Shown piece after piece: positions 7,572 through 14,812 of a DNA stretch of 32,087 bases; the stretch's first letter is position 1, and each line of letters starts with the position of its first letter. The DNA comes from Lentisphaerae bacterium GWF2_38_69 (GTDB lineage: Bacteria > Verrucomicrobiota > Lentisphaeria > Victivallales > GWF2-38-69): assembly GCA_001803205.1 (NCBI GenBank), contig MHBE01000012.1, positions 1 to 32,087 of the forward strand. The letters are read 5' to 3'. The notes below the pieces were generated by a model. The model saw nothing but the letters and a program-made list of their open reading frames with translations. It made no database searches and had not been told where the DNA came from. A program made the translations under genes and the position numbers.

Positions 7572-9062
7572 CTATTTTTTTTGACGCTTTTTTAGTTCAT
7601 TTCTTACTTCATTTAACTGGTTCATTATTTTTATCCGGTTAGTTTCCAGCTGTTCTCTCAGCATCTCCTTCCTTTTATATTCTTCATTAAGAACGCAATA
7701 GTTTGTCCAGACAAGGGCTGTATCAAGTGTATTTTTTGTTACCGTAGTAACACCGTAAAGAGGTGAAGGCGTAAACTTTGTCGGAGCAGATATAATTGAA
7801 TCTCCGATCATCAGGGCGCCTTGCTCTGCAAATTCTTTGAGTTCTCCTTTATCTGCGTAGTCAAGCAGATCTAAAGTATCTTTAGCCTTAGAAACTTGTC
7901 CAACATCTTTTGACAATCTTATAGCGTCAACAGAATCTCTCATGGCTTCAATTTTATCTGCGCCGGGCTGAAACTCTATTGCTCTGTGAATCATTCTTTC
8001 AGAATTCCTGTCTGCAGCCAAAGAAGTGTACCCCATTGCTATACTCATTACTGCATCAGCGGTTGCTTTAACTGCTTCCTCTTTGCCGGCAATTGCGTCA
8101 CTTTCCACATTGTTGAAGCCCTTTACATTGTCAGTCATCAAGTTCAGATTCTGTTTAAGCGCTTCAGTCAGTGCTTCTTTCTTTTTTTCCAGTCTTTCAC
8201 TGCTCATAGACGCATACGGATTTGGTTTTGATTCATCTGAGATGATAGGCGAGCCATAAAGTAAAGAATCGTCTTTCCTTAGCAATTCAGGCATTGAGTA
8301 CTTTGATTCATGCAAATCAACAGCAGCAGGATTACTGGACATTTGGGACTTGTCTTGCTCAGGAGTAAATGGATAATCTTTAACATCATCAGGCATATCC
8401 AATCTGGATTTATTTTCTCCTGCCGCAAAAGGATAATCTTTGATATCGTCCGGAATATCCCATTGGGATTTGATTGTCTGAACGGAAAGGTCTTTCTTAT
8501 TTGATCCCGAATTAATTTCCTGAGAACTGCGGATATTGTCAGCTTCATCCAGAATGTTTCTGCCCAGATTAGCATCAGGTTTACGGAAGAGGTTCGACAA
8601 GTGGGGATCATCCGCAATTGTTCCAGGTCCGTGAAGTCGACCGTCCGCAGGACGAATAGAAACTCCATGAAACATATAGTCTCCAAAGGGATCAATCGTC
8701 TGAAGGGTTTTCTGGTTATTTTTGAACATTTTCTGCTGATTTTGAAGCATCTGTTTTTGCATATTCTGCTTCAGTTGCTGCTGCATTTTCTGCTGTCGCT
8801 CCATCATCTGTTTATTCATCTTCTGCATTTGAAGCTGTGTCTGCCTGGCCCATTGGGTTTTTGCCTGATTCCAAGCGCTTTCAGCTTCATTTAAATAGCG
8901 ATTTACTTGCGCTCTGTCCCCACTTTTCAAACCTCTTGCAGACTGACGAGCCTGACTAAAAGCATCATTGACCTGGCTTTCCCATTGAGCTTGATATGCA
9001 GCCTTTGTCTCAAAGGGCAAAACAATTAAAATAAGCAGAAAAAAAGGTAAGAAAATCTTCAT
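7572..9062 (-). CDS. Exported Gln/Met-rich coiled-coil protein with internal DIPDD-KDYPF repeats
   Basis: This is a 496-residue exported protein, not recognised as a named family. The signal peptide ends ETKA|AYQ. Residues about 74-122 are almost only Gln, Met, Lys and Asn in a strong helical heptad pattern (for example QKMNKQMMERQQKMQQQLKQ). Around residues 200-245 a unit is duplicated: 'SQWDIPDDIKDYPF' and 'SRLDMPDDVKDYPF'. A second helical region spans roughly 290-400, and the last 40 residues are a basic coiled coil (RIKIMNQLNEVRNELKKRQKK). The start codon overlaps the stop of the upstream TPR gene in TAATG, so translation is coupled, arguing the two products act together. It is probably a periplasmic scaffold; that is inference. 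Confidence 0.7.
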   Translation of the reverse strand: MKIFLPFFLLILIVLPFETKAAYQAQWESQVNDAFSQARQSARGLKSGDRAQVNRYLNEAESAWNQAKTQWARQTQLQMQKMNKQMMERQQKMQQQLKQNMQKQMLQNQQKMFKNNQKTLQTIDPFGDYMFHGVSIRPADGRLHGPGTIADDPHLSNLFRKPDANLGRNILDEADNIRSSQEINSGSNKKDLSVQTIKSQWDIPDDIKDYPFAAGENKSRLDMPDDVKDYPFTPEQDKSQMSSNPAAVDLHESKYSMPELLRKDDSLLYGSPIISDESKPNPYASMSSERLEKKKEALTEALKQNLNLMTDNVKGFNNVESDAIAGKEEAVKATADAVMSIAMGYTSLAADRNSERMIHRAIEFQPGADKIEAMRDSVDAIRLSKDVGQVSKAKDTLDLLDYADKGELKEFAEQGALMIGDSIISAPTKFTPSPLYGVTTVTKNTLDTALVWTNYCVLNEEYKRKEMLREQLETNRIKIMNQLNEVRNELKKRQKK

Positions 9063-10990
9063 TAGTTAGGCAATGATTTACGAATTTCATTTTGCTCGTT
9101 GTCGAGAAGGTATTGAAGTTCATAATATCTTTCAATTGCTAAATCAACTTTGTCTGTTCCCTGAATAGCAGCCATATAAGCCTGGATATGAAAGAGTGCT
9201 TCCCTGTACTGTTTCAATGACGCATAAACAGATGACAAACTCAAATGAATATCCGGAGAAAGCGGTGCGTATCTAAGCGCCCATTGATATTGAATAAGGG
9301 CATTTTTTATATCTTGAGCATTTTGCGCATTCTTCAAAATAGCTTGTCCTCTTAAATAGTAAGGCTGGGCTTCTTTTGAAAGCCTGGGAGGATTCTGCAT
9401 TTTTGCGATATAGGCCATATTTTTAATAGTAAGAGTATTGTAAAGTTCACCAGAAGGCAGTTCGGAAAGAACAGCATTCATTAGTTTGACTGCCGAAGCA
9501 AAGTCTCCTTTTGCGGCAGACTGGTCTGCTTCTGCCTGAGCGGATTTAAGATTTTCAGCTACGGACTTCAGAATCTGTTCTTTTAATATTGAAGCTGGAA
9601 CAAAACCTGGCTGAAGGGCAAGGGATCTGCTGACGCATTCCGCGGCTCTCGGTAAATTGTTATTGGCAAACCAGACGCAAGCCAGGCGATAATAATCAAT
9701 ATCTGCCTTATCCGGCGACGCGAGACCATTTTCTATTTCTTCCATCCATTCTTTTGATTCGTCAATATGCCCGCACAAAGCGTAGGCGGCGGCGGCAAAA
9801 CCTGATGATGACGACTTATTATCAATACTGCCAAAAGTTTTCTTTGCCTGTTCAATCTTTCCCTGATGAAGTTCTATAACGCCAAGAAAGTAAGTAGAAA
9901 AACCATTGTCAGAGGAAGAACTGCCCATTGCTTGTATTATTTTTTTTGCCTCATCAAGTTTACCTGCTCTAAAAAGCTCTATAGCCCACTCTTTCCGGGT
10001 AGCTTCACTATTGGAGTTTTTTATCCATTGCTCCATGTATGGAATAGCTTCTTTATAAAAACCGGACGCGGACAATATCCTGCTGAAGCTGTAATCAGTA
10101 TTGGGAGTCTTGGCTTGACCTACTACCTGATCCCAATCTTTGCGTGCGGCAGAAAGAGCTATTTGTACTTCTTTTTCCATTCCAAGACTTCTGCAGATTT
10201 CTGCAATTTCCAACCAGGCAACAGGATGCTTTGGTATTGGAGAAAGAACAAGGTATCGAGAATAAAACCGAAGAGCATTTGGAAAATCCTCGTCTCTCTG
10301 CAAAGCGGATGCCTCTAAAAACAGCGTATCTATTCGAGAAGCATCAGTCGCATAAGCTTGACGGAATGCATCAAATGCCGCGCTATTTTCCCATAAAGCC
10401 AATCTAGCTTGCCCAAGGTTTTCGTAGAGCCTGGCAAGTTCTCTGGCTTTAATTACCTGAGAAGTTTCAACCTCAGACATCATACCGCCTGAAGACATAG
10501 ATATTTCGCCTGGAGTATATGCCATATTCACCATAGTTTGCCCCATTTGAGACATCATCATAGTTCCTGCACCGGCTCCAGGCATCATAGGCATCATGGA
10601 CAGCATGCCTGAAAGCATTTGCTGTTCCATCATTTTCTGCTTGGCTTCTTCCTGTTGCTCCTTCATCTTCCTTTCCGATTCCTGCTGAGCTTTGAATGCT
10701 GCCTGTCGGGCTTCTTTTATCTGTTCTTCAGTTTCTGATGCTGATGAAATAGGATATATTGCTATTGCATGTTCAAAAGCATCTGCGGCTTCTGAATAGC
10801 GGTGAGCTTGGAACAAGGCTACTCCCAGTGCGTTTGCCATGCGCCAACTGAGCGGATTGGCTGCCAGATTGGCTCTCGATAAATCAATAGCGTTGGCGGA
10901 TGCGTTCTGGGGATTTTGTTCGGCGCTAGAAGCAACGACAAACAAAATGGTGCTTAAAAGAGAAACAGTACACAAAACTTTAATTCTCAT
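9062..10990 (-). CDS. Exported TPR-repeat protein with Met-rich insertion
   Basis: This is a 642-residue protein with a signal peptide (VVASSA|EQ). TPR-like helix pairs run through it: 'NPLSWRMANALGVALFQAHR' plus 'YSEAADAFEHAIAIYP', 'LGQARLALWENSAAFDAFRQAYA', 'FPNALRFYSRYLVLSP', and near the C-terminus 'KNALIQYQWALRYAPLSPDI' plus 'LKQYREALFHIQAYM'. Between the first and second TPR blocks (about residues 95-175) lies an insert of charged helix followed by a Met/Gly-rich stretch (MLSGMLSMMPMMPGAGAG, then TMMMSQMGQT). TPR arrays bind partner proteins; the Met-rich insert could be a metal-binding or membrane-contacting segment, but nothing proves this. GGAG lies 8 bases before the ATG. It is translationally coupled (TAATG) to the coiled-coil gene. 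Confidence 0.75.
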   Translation of the reverse strand: MRIKVLCTVSLLSTILFVVASSAEQNPQNASANAIDLSRANLAANPLSWRMANALGVALFQAHRYSEAADAFEHAIAIYPISSASETEEQIKEARQAAFKAQQESERKMKEQQEEAKQKMMEQQMLSGMLSMMPMMPGAGAGTMMMSQMGQTMVNMAYTPGEISMSSGGMMSEVETSQVIKARELARLYENLGQARLALWENSAAFDAFRQAYATDASRIDTLFLEASALQRDEDFPNALRFYSRYLVLSPIPKHPVAWLEIAEICRSLGMEKEVQIALSAARKDWDQVVGQAKTPNTDYSFSRILSASGFYKEAIPYMEQWIKNSNSEATRKEWAIELFRAGKLDEAKKIIQAMGSSSSDNGFSTYFLGVIELHQGKIEQAKKTFGSIDNKSSSSGFAAAAYALCGHIDESKEWMEEIENGLASPDKADIDYYRLACVWFANNNLPRAAECVSRSLALQPGFVPASILKEQILKSVAENLKSAQAEADQSAAKGDFASAVKLMNAVLSELPSGELYNTLTIKNMAYIAKMQNPPRLSKEAQPYYLRGQAILKNAQNAQDIKNALIQYQWALRYAPLSPDIHLSLSSVYASLKQYREALFHIQAYMAAIQGTDKVDLAIERYYELQYLLDNEQNEIRKSLPN

Positions 10991-11028
10991 ATTTACTTCT
11001 CCAAAATTATTATTAAAATCAGATAATT

Positions 11029-11814
11029 TTAAAAAGGTTCTTCTGTTGCCCCTGTCGATGGAGTTTTAATTATTTCAGAAAGCGGCTGTGCTTTATAAGT
11101 CCTGTTTAAATAAGAAGATGTTGTCCAGAAAGATGGGTCTTTTTCCGTTATGGTTCCTGCCAGAGTTGTTACTATAAGCTGAGCGATAATACTCTCGTAA
11201 TAATCAGTAATATTTTTTGTTCCGAACATCATCGTTCCGGATTTTTTCGGAAAGTCTGATTCTCCAGGCACTGAAATAAGAGCAGAAGGAGTTAACAAAC
11301 TGATCCAGGCTTCAGATTCAATTTTTAATTCTTTATTAAGCGAAGAACCTTTTATACCATTATAACCGTTCCAGATTCCGGTTTTTATCGCGATGTTCTC
11401 ACTTGTATCGCTTGGCAACGGAAGGATAAGGCCGCAAATCATTACTGTACAAAGCATCCATAGTGTTGTTTTAGTAGTATGAATGTTTGTATTTTGATTG
11501 ATATCGACCCAAAGAGGAATTGCATCAGAAGAATCATCTGTAAAAAGTTCAGGATAACGGCTGACACTTTCTTTTCTGACAAGAGGAAGTATTCTCTTGT
11601 CGAAATCCTTCATGTATTCTCCTTCCCTTTTATTTTTCAGATCATTAGTGTATGAGATACCTTCGACATAAAACTTCCCTGCTGGTGAATTGAGTTTAGG
11701 GTTTTCCTGGGGTTTGATATTAGAATTTAATTTACCCGAATAACATCCGTTTAATAGAAACAGAGTGCTTATTCCCAGTACACTAAAAAGCTTCATAGAT
11801 TTCATAAGTTCCAT
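11029..11814 (-). CDS. Lipoprotein with internal hydrophobic segment and TEEPF C-terminus (paralogue A)
   Basis: This is a 261-residue lipoprotein with an LNGC lipobox (Cys 24). Conserved blocks shared with the protein at 13883-14683 are KFYVEGISYTND, YPELFTDDSSDAIPLWV, LWMLCTVMICGLILPLP, GIWNGYNGIKGSSLN and GESDFPKKSG. The LWMLC block is long and hydrophobic enough to dip into or span a membrane, odd in the middle of a lipoprotein. The end is GATEEPF. I do not recognise a named family. AGGA lies 5 bases before the ATG, and the repeat end TTATACCAG lies just upstream, giving a TGGTATAAG sequence that could be an extended -10 promoter for the whole downstream gene run. Thirty-eight bases separate it from the TPR gene. 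Probably the first gene of the operon. Confidence 0.72.
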   Translation of the reverse strand: MELMKSMKLFSVLGISTLFLLNGCYSGKLNSNIKPQENPKLNSPAGKFYVEGISYTNDLKNKREGEYMKDFDKRILPLVRKESVSRYPELFTDDSSDAIPLWVDINQNTNIHTTKTTLWMLCTVMICGLILPLPSDTSENIAIKTGIWNGYNGIKGSSLNKELKIESEAWISLLTPSALISVPGESDFPKKSGTMMFGTKNITDYYESIIAQLIVTTLAGTITEKDPSFWTTSSYLNRTYKAQPLSEIIKTPSTGATEEPF

Positions 11815-11837
11815 ATACTTCCTGTCTATTAATTAAC

Positions 11838-11875
11838 TTATACCAGTTCCGTTTTGTTTTTCTAACTTACACCTA
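11838..11875. repeat. 38-base intergenic repeat (TTATACCAGTTCC type), copy 1
   Basis: The segment starting TTATACCAGTTCCGTTTTG and ending CTTACACCTA matches 28102-28139 with two substitutions over 38 bases. Both copies lie directly upstream of a minus-strand gene start and are followed on their other side by the GC-rich palindromic repeat. In the second location the segment forms one arm of an inverted-repeat-bounded element; the matching right arm is not evident here. Confidence 0.8.
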
Positions 11876-12130
11876 GACCCGCATCCACGCAGAGCGTGGC
11901 AAGCTCCGGAGTTTATAACGCAGAAGCGTTAGCGTCCGCATATAAGAGGTGCCCACTGTCACCCGGCGCTTTCGGAGCCTTGCTAAGGCGCATGGTTAAA
12001 AAACACGCCCTACCATCCAGTGCATAGATTATTTCCCGTATTAGGTAGGACGCATCCCTGGCCGTCTCCGACTTGCTCGGGCCGTCTCCGAGGCGTTGCT
12101 CCATCTTTGGCCGACCAGTAAATCTTCCGG
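11876..12130. repeat. GC-rich intergenic hairpin/repeat island
   Basis: No credible gene lies between 11815 and 12156. The stretch is visibly more GC-rich than surrounding coding DNA. It holds small perfect hairpins (CCACGC-AGA-GCGTGG at 11885-11899; AACGC-AGAA-GCGTT at 11917-11930) and degenerate pieces of the palindromic family found at 28151 and 30172, such as CACGCCCTACC, GGTAGGACGCATC, GTCACCCGGCGCTTTCGGAG and GTCTCCGAGGCGT. It looks like several nested or decayed copies of one intergenic repeat rather than a single structured RNA, though an RNA cannot be excluded. Confidence 0.65.
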
Positions 12131-12156
12131 ACTGCTCTTTCTATTATGGATCTAAC

Positions 12157-13611
12157 CTAACCAATTGCGCGTTTTTTTAGCCATGGCGCCAAAATAAAAC
12201 CAACAAGCGCAAACGCCAGACCAATATATGCCATATCGAGAAAAGCTTTTCCATAAATATTCATGGTTGCTCCCAGATTAGAAAGCAGCTCAGGTGGAAC
12301 TTTGGCTAAACTTGCCACAGTCCCTGAAAATTCAGCAGAAAGACCACTGCCGATAAAGAACCATGCCCCCATCATAATTCCATACATTTTTGCTGGTGCG
12401 ATCCTTGTTATCATTGCTACGCCCAAAGCACCAATTAAAAGTTCTCCTAAAGAGTAAACTATTAGATATGCTATAACCCAAAGGCATGAAATTTTACCAG
12501 TTCCATTGTCCATCAATGTGCCAACATACAAAATCAGAAAACCAAGAGTGATTATAAGTATTCCCAACGGAAATTTAGTGGTTATTGACAGGTCTTTTTT
12601 TCGCTTTTCCAGGAAATTATAAATCAATGCTAAAATTGGGCCTAGGATAATTACCGATAGTCCATTCAATCCTAAAAATACGGGAGTAGGAATATCAATT
12701 CCAAAAAGGGTTCTGTCCACATTTCTCTGCAGGAAAAGCACTACTGACTGATATAGCTGGTAATAAAGTGAAAAAAAGCCAACTGCAAGAAATATTAAAA
12801 TAAGACAAACCATAATTTTTTTCTTATCCTCCTTAGGTGAGATAATTATCTCCCAAATAAGATAAATAAAAATGAGTCCGCTTAGCACATAAAAACACAT
12901 TGAACCTATCTCAACATAGAGCATCATCATTGCTGACGCAAGTACGCCTAGAATACAGCAAATAACAACAATAAACCACTTGCCAGGATGAAAAGATTTC
13001 ATGCCTGGAGGAGATTCCAAGTTATCTCCGTGTTTTTTAAAAAACATAAACCAGATAAATCCGAAAAATAGGCCTGCAGCAGATATAGCAAATGGGATAC
13101 CCCAGCCGTATGCATCTTTGACAGGCCCGGCAATCAGAGAAGAAGAAAAACTGCCAATATTTATTCCCATGTAATAAAGCGTAAAACCGCTATCTATTCT
13201 TGGGTCATTATCCTCATAAGCGCGCCCCATCATATTAGTGGGAGCTGTCTTAAAAATTCCCGCGCCTATTACAATAAATCCCAGCGCAATAACAAATAAA
13301 AATATATTATTTGAAGGCAGTGCCAGTAATATGAACCCTGTCATTTCGAGCAATAAACCCAAACCTAAGCATCTTTTAATGCCTATTACTTTATCTGCAA
13401 GAAAACCACCAATTGCAGGAGTCAAATACCCCAATGCTATGAAAATCGCACAAAGCTTGAAGGAATCACTATCAGAAAATTTAAAAATATCCTTCAATAT
13501 CAGAACTATAAGAAAGCTTATTATATAATAGCCGAATCTTTCTGACATCGCAGTTACAAAGCTTAAATTAAATACTTTAGGCTGTTTTAGTTTTCCCTTA
13601 ATTTTTTCCAT
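12157..13611 (-). CDS. POT/PTR2-family proton-coupled peptide transporter
   Basis: This is a 484-residue integral membrane protein with about 12-14 hydrophobic helices, the usual length. PTR2 signatures are present: 'SERFGYYIISFLIVLIL' in helix 1, 'GYLTPAIGGFLADKVIGIKR' (the G-G-x-x-A-D loop), and 'FTLYYMGINIGSFSSSLIAG' (the F-Y-x-x-I-N-x-G motif). The family imports di- and tripeptides or similar small molecules with protons. The usual helix-1 E-x-x-E-R motif reads A-M-S-E-R, lacking the first Glu, so coupling may differ. ATG 13611 is preferred over ATG 13644 because GAGG stands 10 bases before it and nothing precedes the other. It is transcribed separately from the lipoproteins on either side, so a functional link to them is unclear. 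Confidence 0.82.
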   Translation of the reverse strand: MEKIKGKLKQPKVFNLSFVTAMSERFGYYIISFLIVLILKDIFKFSDSDSFKLCAIFIALGYLTPAIGGFLADKVIGIKRCLGLGLLLEMTGFILLALPSNNIFLFVIALGFIVIGAGIFKTAPTNMMGRAYEDNDPRIDSGFTLYYMGINIGSFSSSLIAGPVKDAYGWGIPFAISAAGLFFGFIWFMFFKKHGDNLESPPGMKSFHPGKWFIVVICCILGVLASAMMMLYVEIGSMCFYVLSGLIFIYLIWEIIISPKEDKKKIMVCLILIFLAVGFFSLYYQLYQSVVLFLQRNVDRTLFGIDIPTPVFLGLNGLSVIILGPILALIYNFLEKRKKDLSITTKFPLGILIITLGFLILYVGTLMDNGTGKISCLWVIAYLIVYSLGELLIGALGVAMITRIAPAKMYGIMMGAWFFIGSGLSAEFSGTVASLAKVPPELLSNLGATMNIYGKAFLDMAYIGLAFALVGFILAPWLKKRAIG

Positions 13612-13671
13612 ATCAATATGTCCTCTTTTGTGAAACAGAATCATGCGATTTTTACAATATCACCGATTCTA

Positions 13672-13684
13672 CAATGTTACATTG
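13672..13684. promoter_or_regulatory. 13-base perfect palindrome upstream of the peptide transporter
   Basis: CAATGT-T-ACATTG is a perfect dyad 60 bases before the transporter start, within a 271-base gap (13612-13882) that otherwise shows no gene. Its size and place suit a dimeric repressor operator, but there is only one copy in the window and no regulator gene next to it. Part of the gap must hold the transporter promoter; I could not fix a convincing -35/-10 pair. Confidence 0.3.
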
Positions 13685-13882
13685 AAAATTAGTTTTCCAC
13701 CGTAAATGAAATATTAGTTATTCTTTAACGAATTAGTTCCTATTTCTACTATCACTTTATCTCCCGGTATAACCTGAGATACTTAGCATTACCGCAATAC
13801 CGCTTTTTTTCCCATTTCATAGCTGTTTCCTTTATGTGTTAATATTATAACAAATATTCAGCTAAAAAAATGTTTTCGGATA

Positions 13883-14683
13883 TTAGAACGGTTCCTCGTC
13901 AGTGCGAGGCATAGAGTTTTGCATATCTTTAGGTGTTTGAATATTTAAAGAAGGTTGAAGCGCTGAGGGGATTTCCCGATAAGAATTGCCTCCAGTGTAT
14001 TTAGCCCAAAATGTTGAATCTCTACTCATTATTAACTTAGCAAGAGCAGAAGAAACTAGTTTAGCACTTACATCTAGATAGTATTCTTCCAATCCTTGAT
14101 CGAAGCCTGAGTATTCAGGATAATCAGATTCTCCTGATATACCTACAAGGGCAGTAGGATTCCAGCTGGAGAGAAATTCCGAATGCATCTGTATATCATT
14201 GTTAAGTGAAGAACCTCTTATCCCGTCTCTGCCATTCCAGATACCTGCTTGTATTGCGAAGCTATCGTCCTTACTGCCATTGACGGGGAGGATAATGCCG
14301 CATATTCCTGCTGTACATAGGAACCATAAAAAAGATTTAAGTTCGTTAACATCGGTAGATTGTTTAATATTAACCCAAAGCGGAATAGCATTTGAATAGT
14401 CATCTGTAAATAACTGAGGATACATGCTCTGGCATTCTTTGCGAATCAACGCTTCCAAGTCATTCTTAAACCTATCTGTTGCTTTTTCGCCAACTTTATT
14501 CTTGTACACAAAACTTTCTTCATTGGAATATGAAATGCCTTCTATATAGAATTTCGTTCCATCTGCCTTGATGTCGGGACTATTATCCGGTTTAACTTCA
14601 GAAGTTACTTGTACCGATGAGCAGGAACTCACAACAAGCACACTGCATAAAAATAATGCTCTCAGAATTTTTATATTTTGCAT
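13883..14683 (-). CDS. Lipoprotein with internal hydrophobic segment and DEEPF C-terminus (paralogue B)
   Basis: This is a 266-residue lipoprotein with a VSSC lipobox (Cys 21). It is clearly homologous along its length to the protein at 11029-11814: KFYIEGISYSNE, YPQLFTDDYSNAIPLWV, LWFLCTAGICGIILPV, GIWNGRDGIRGSSLN, GESDYPEYSG. The N-terminal and C-terminal 40 residues diverge, but both end in EEPF. It is divergent from the COG3014-like gene at 14813, with 129 bases between the starts. Function unknown; conservation of an internal apolar segment in both copies suggests membrane or partner contact. An older gene duplication, with the peptide transporter now between the copies, is the simplest history. 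Confidence 0.72.
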   Translation of the reverse strand: MQNIKILRALFLCSVLVVSSCSSVQVTSEVKPDNSPDIKADGTKFYIEGISYSNEESFVYKNKVGEKATDRFKNDLEALIRKECQSMYPQLFTDDYSNAIPLWVNIKQSTDVNELKSFLWFLCTAGICGIILPVNGSKDDSFAIQAGIWNGRDGIRGSSLNNDIQMHSEFLSSWNPTALVGISGESDYPEYSGFDQGLEEYYLDVSAKLVSSALAKLIMSRDSTFWAKYTGGNSYREIPSALQPSLNIQTPKDMQNSMPRTDEEPF

Positions 14684-14812
14684 AAACCTATTAGCTATGT
14701 AGATTTTTAGATAAAATTCATATTAATTTAGTCACTATATAGCTGGCAAAAAATTAATCAATACCTTTAATAATGTCAGGCGCATTTATAATAATCATCG
14801 GAATCCTTTAAT
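14684..14812. promoter_or_regulatory. Divergent promoter region between two lipoprotein genes
   Basis: This 129-base AT-rich spacer must drive both the minus-strand lipoprotein and the plus-strand COG3014-like gene. A TATAAT hexamer at 14787-14792 points toward the plus-strand gene, 21 bases before its ATG, but no good -35 is visible, so this is a weak assignment. No repeat of the intergenic families is present. Confidence 0.35.

Noticed and set aside
8279-8695. 138-residue minus-strand frame within the coiled-coil gene
   Set aside because: It is an out-of-frame shadow of the coiled-coil protein gene at 7572-9062 on the same strand, with no start signal of its own.
11913-12104. 63-residue minus-strand frame in the GC-rich gap
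   Set aside because: It is made of the palindromic repeat blocks also seen at 28151 and 30172, has no ribosome-binding site and no protein-like pattern.
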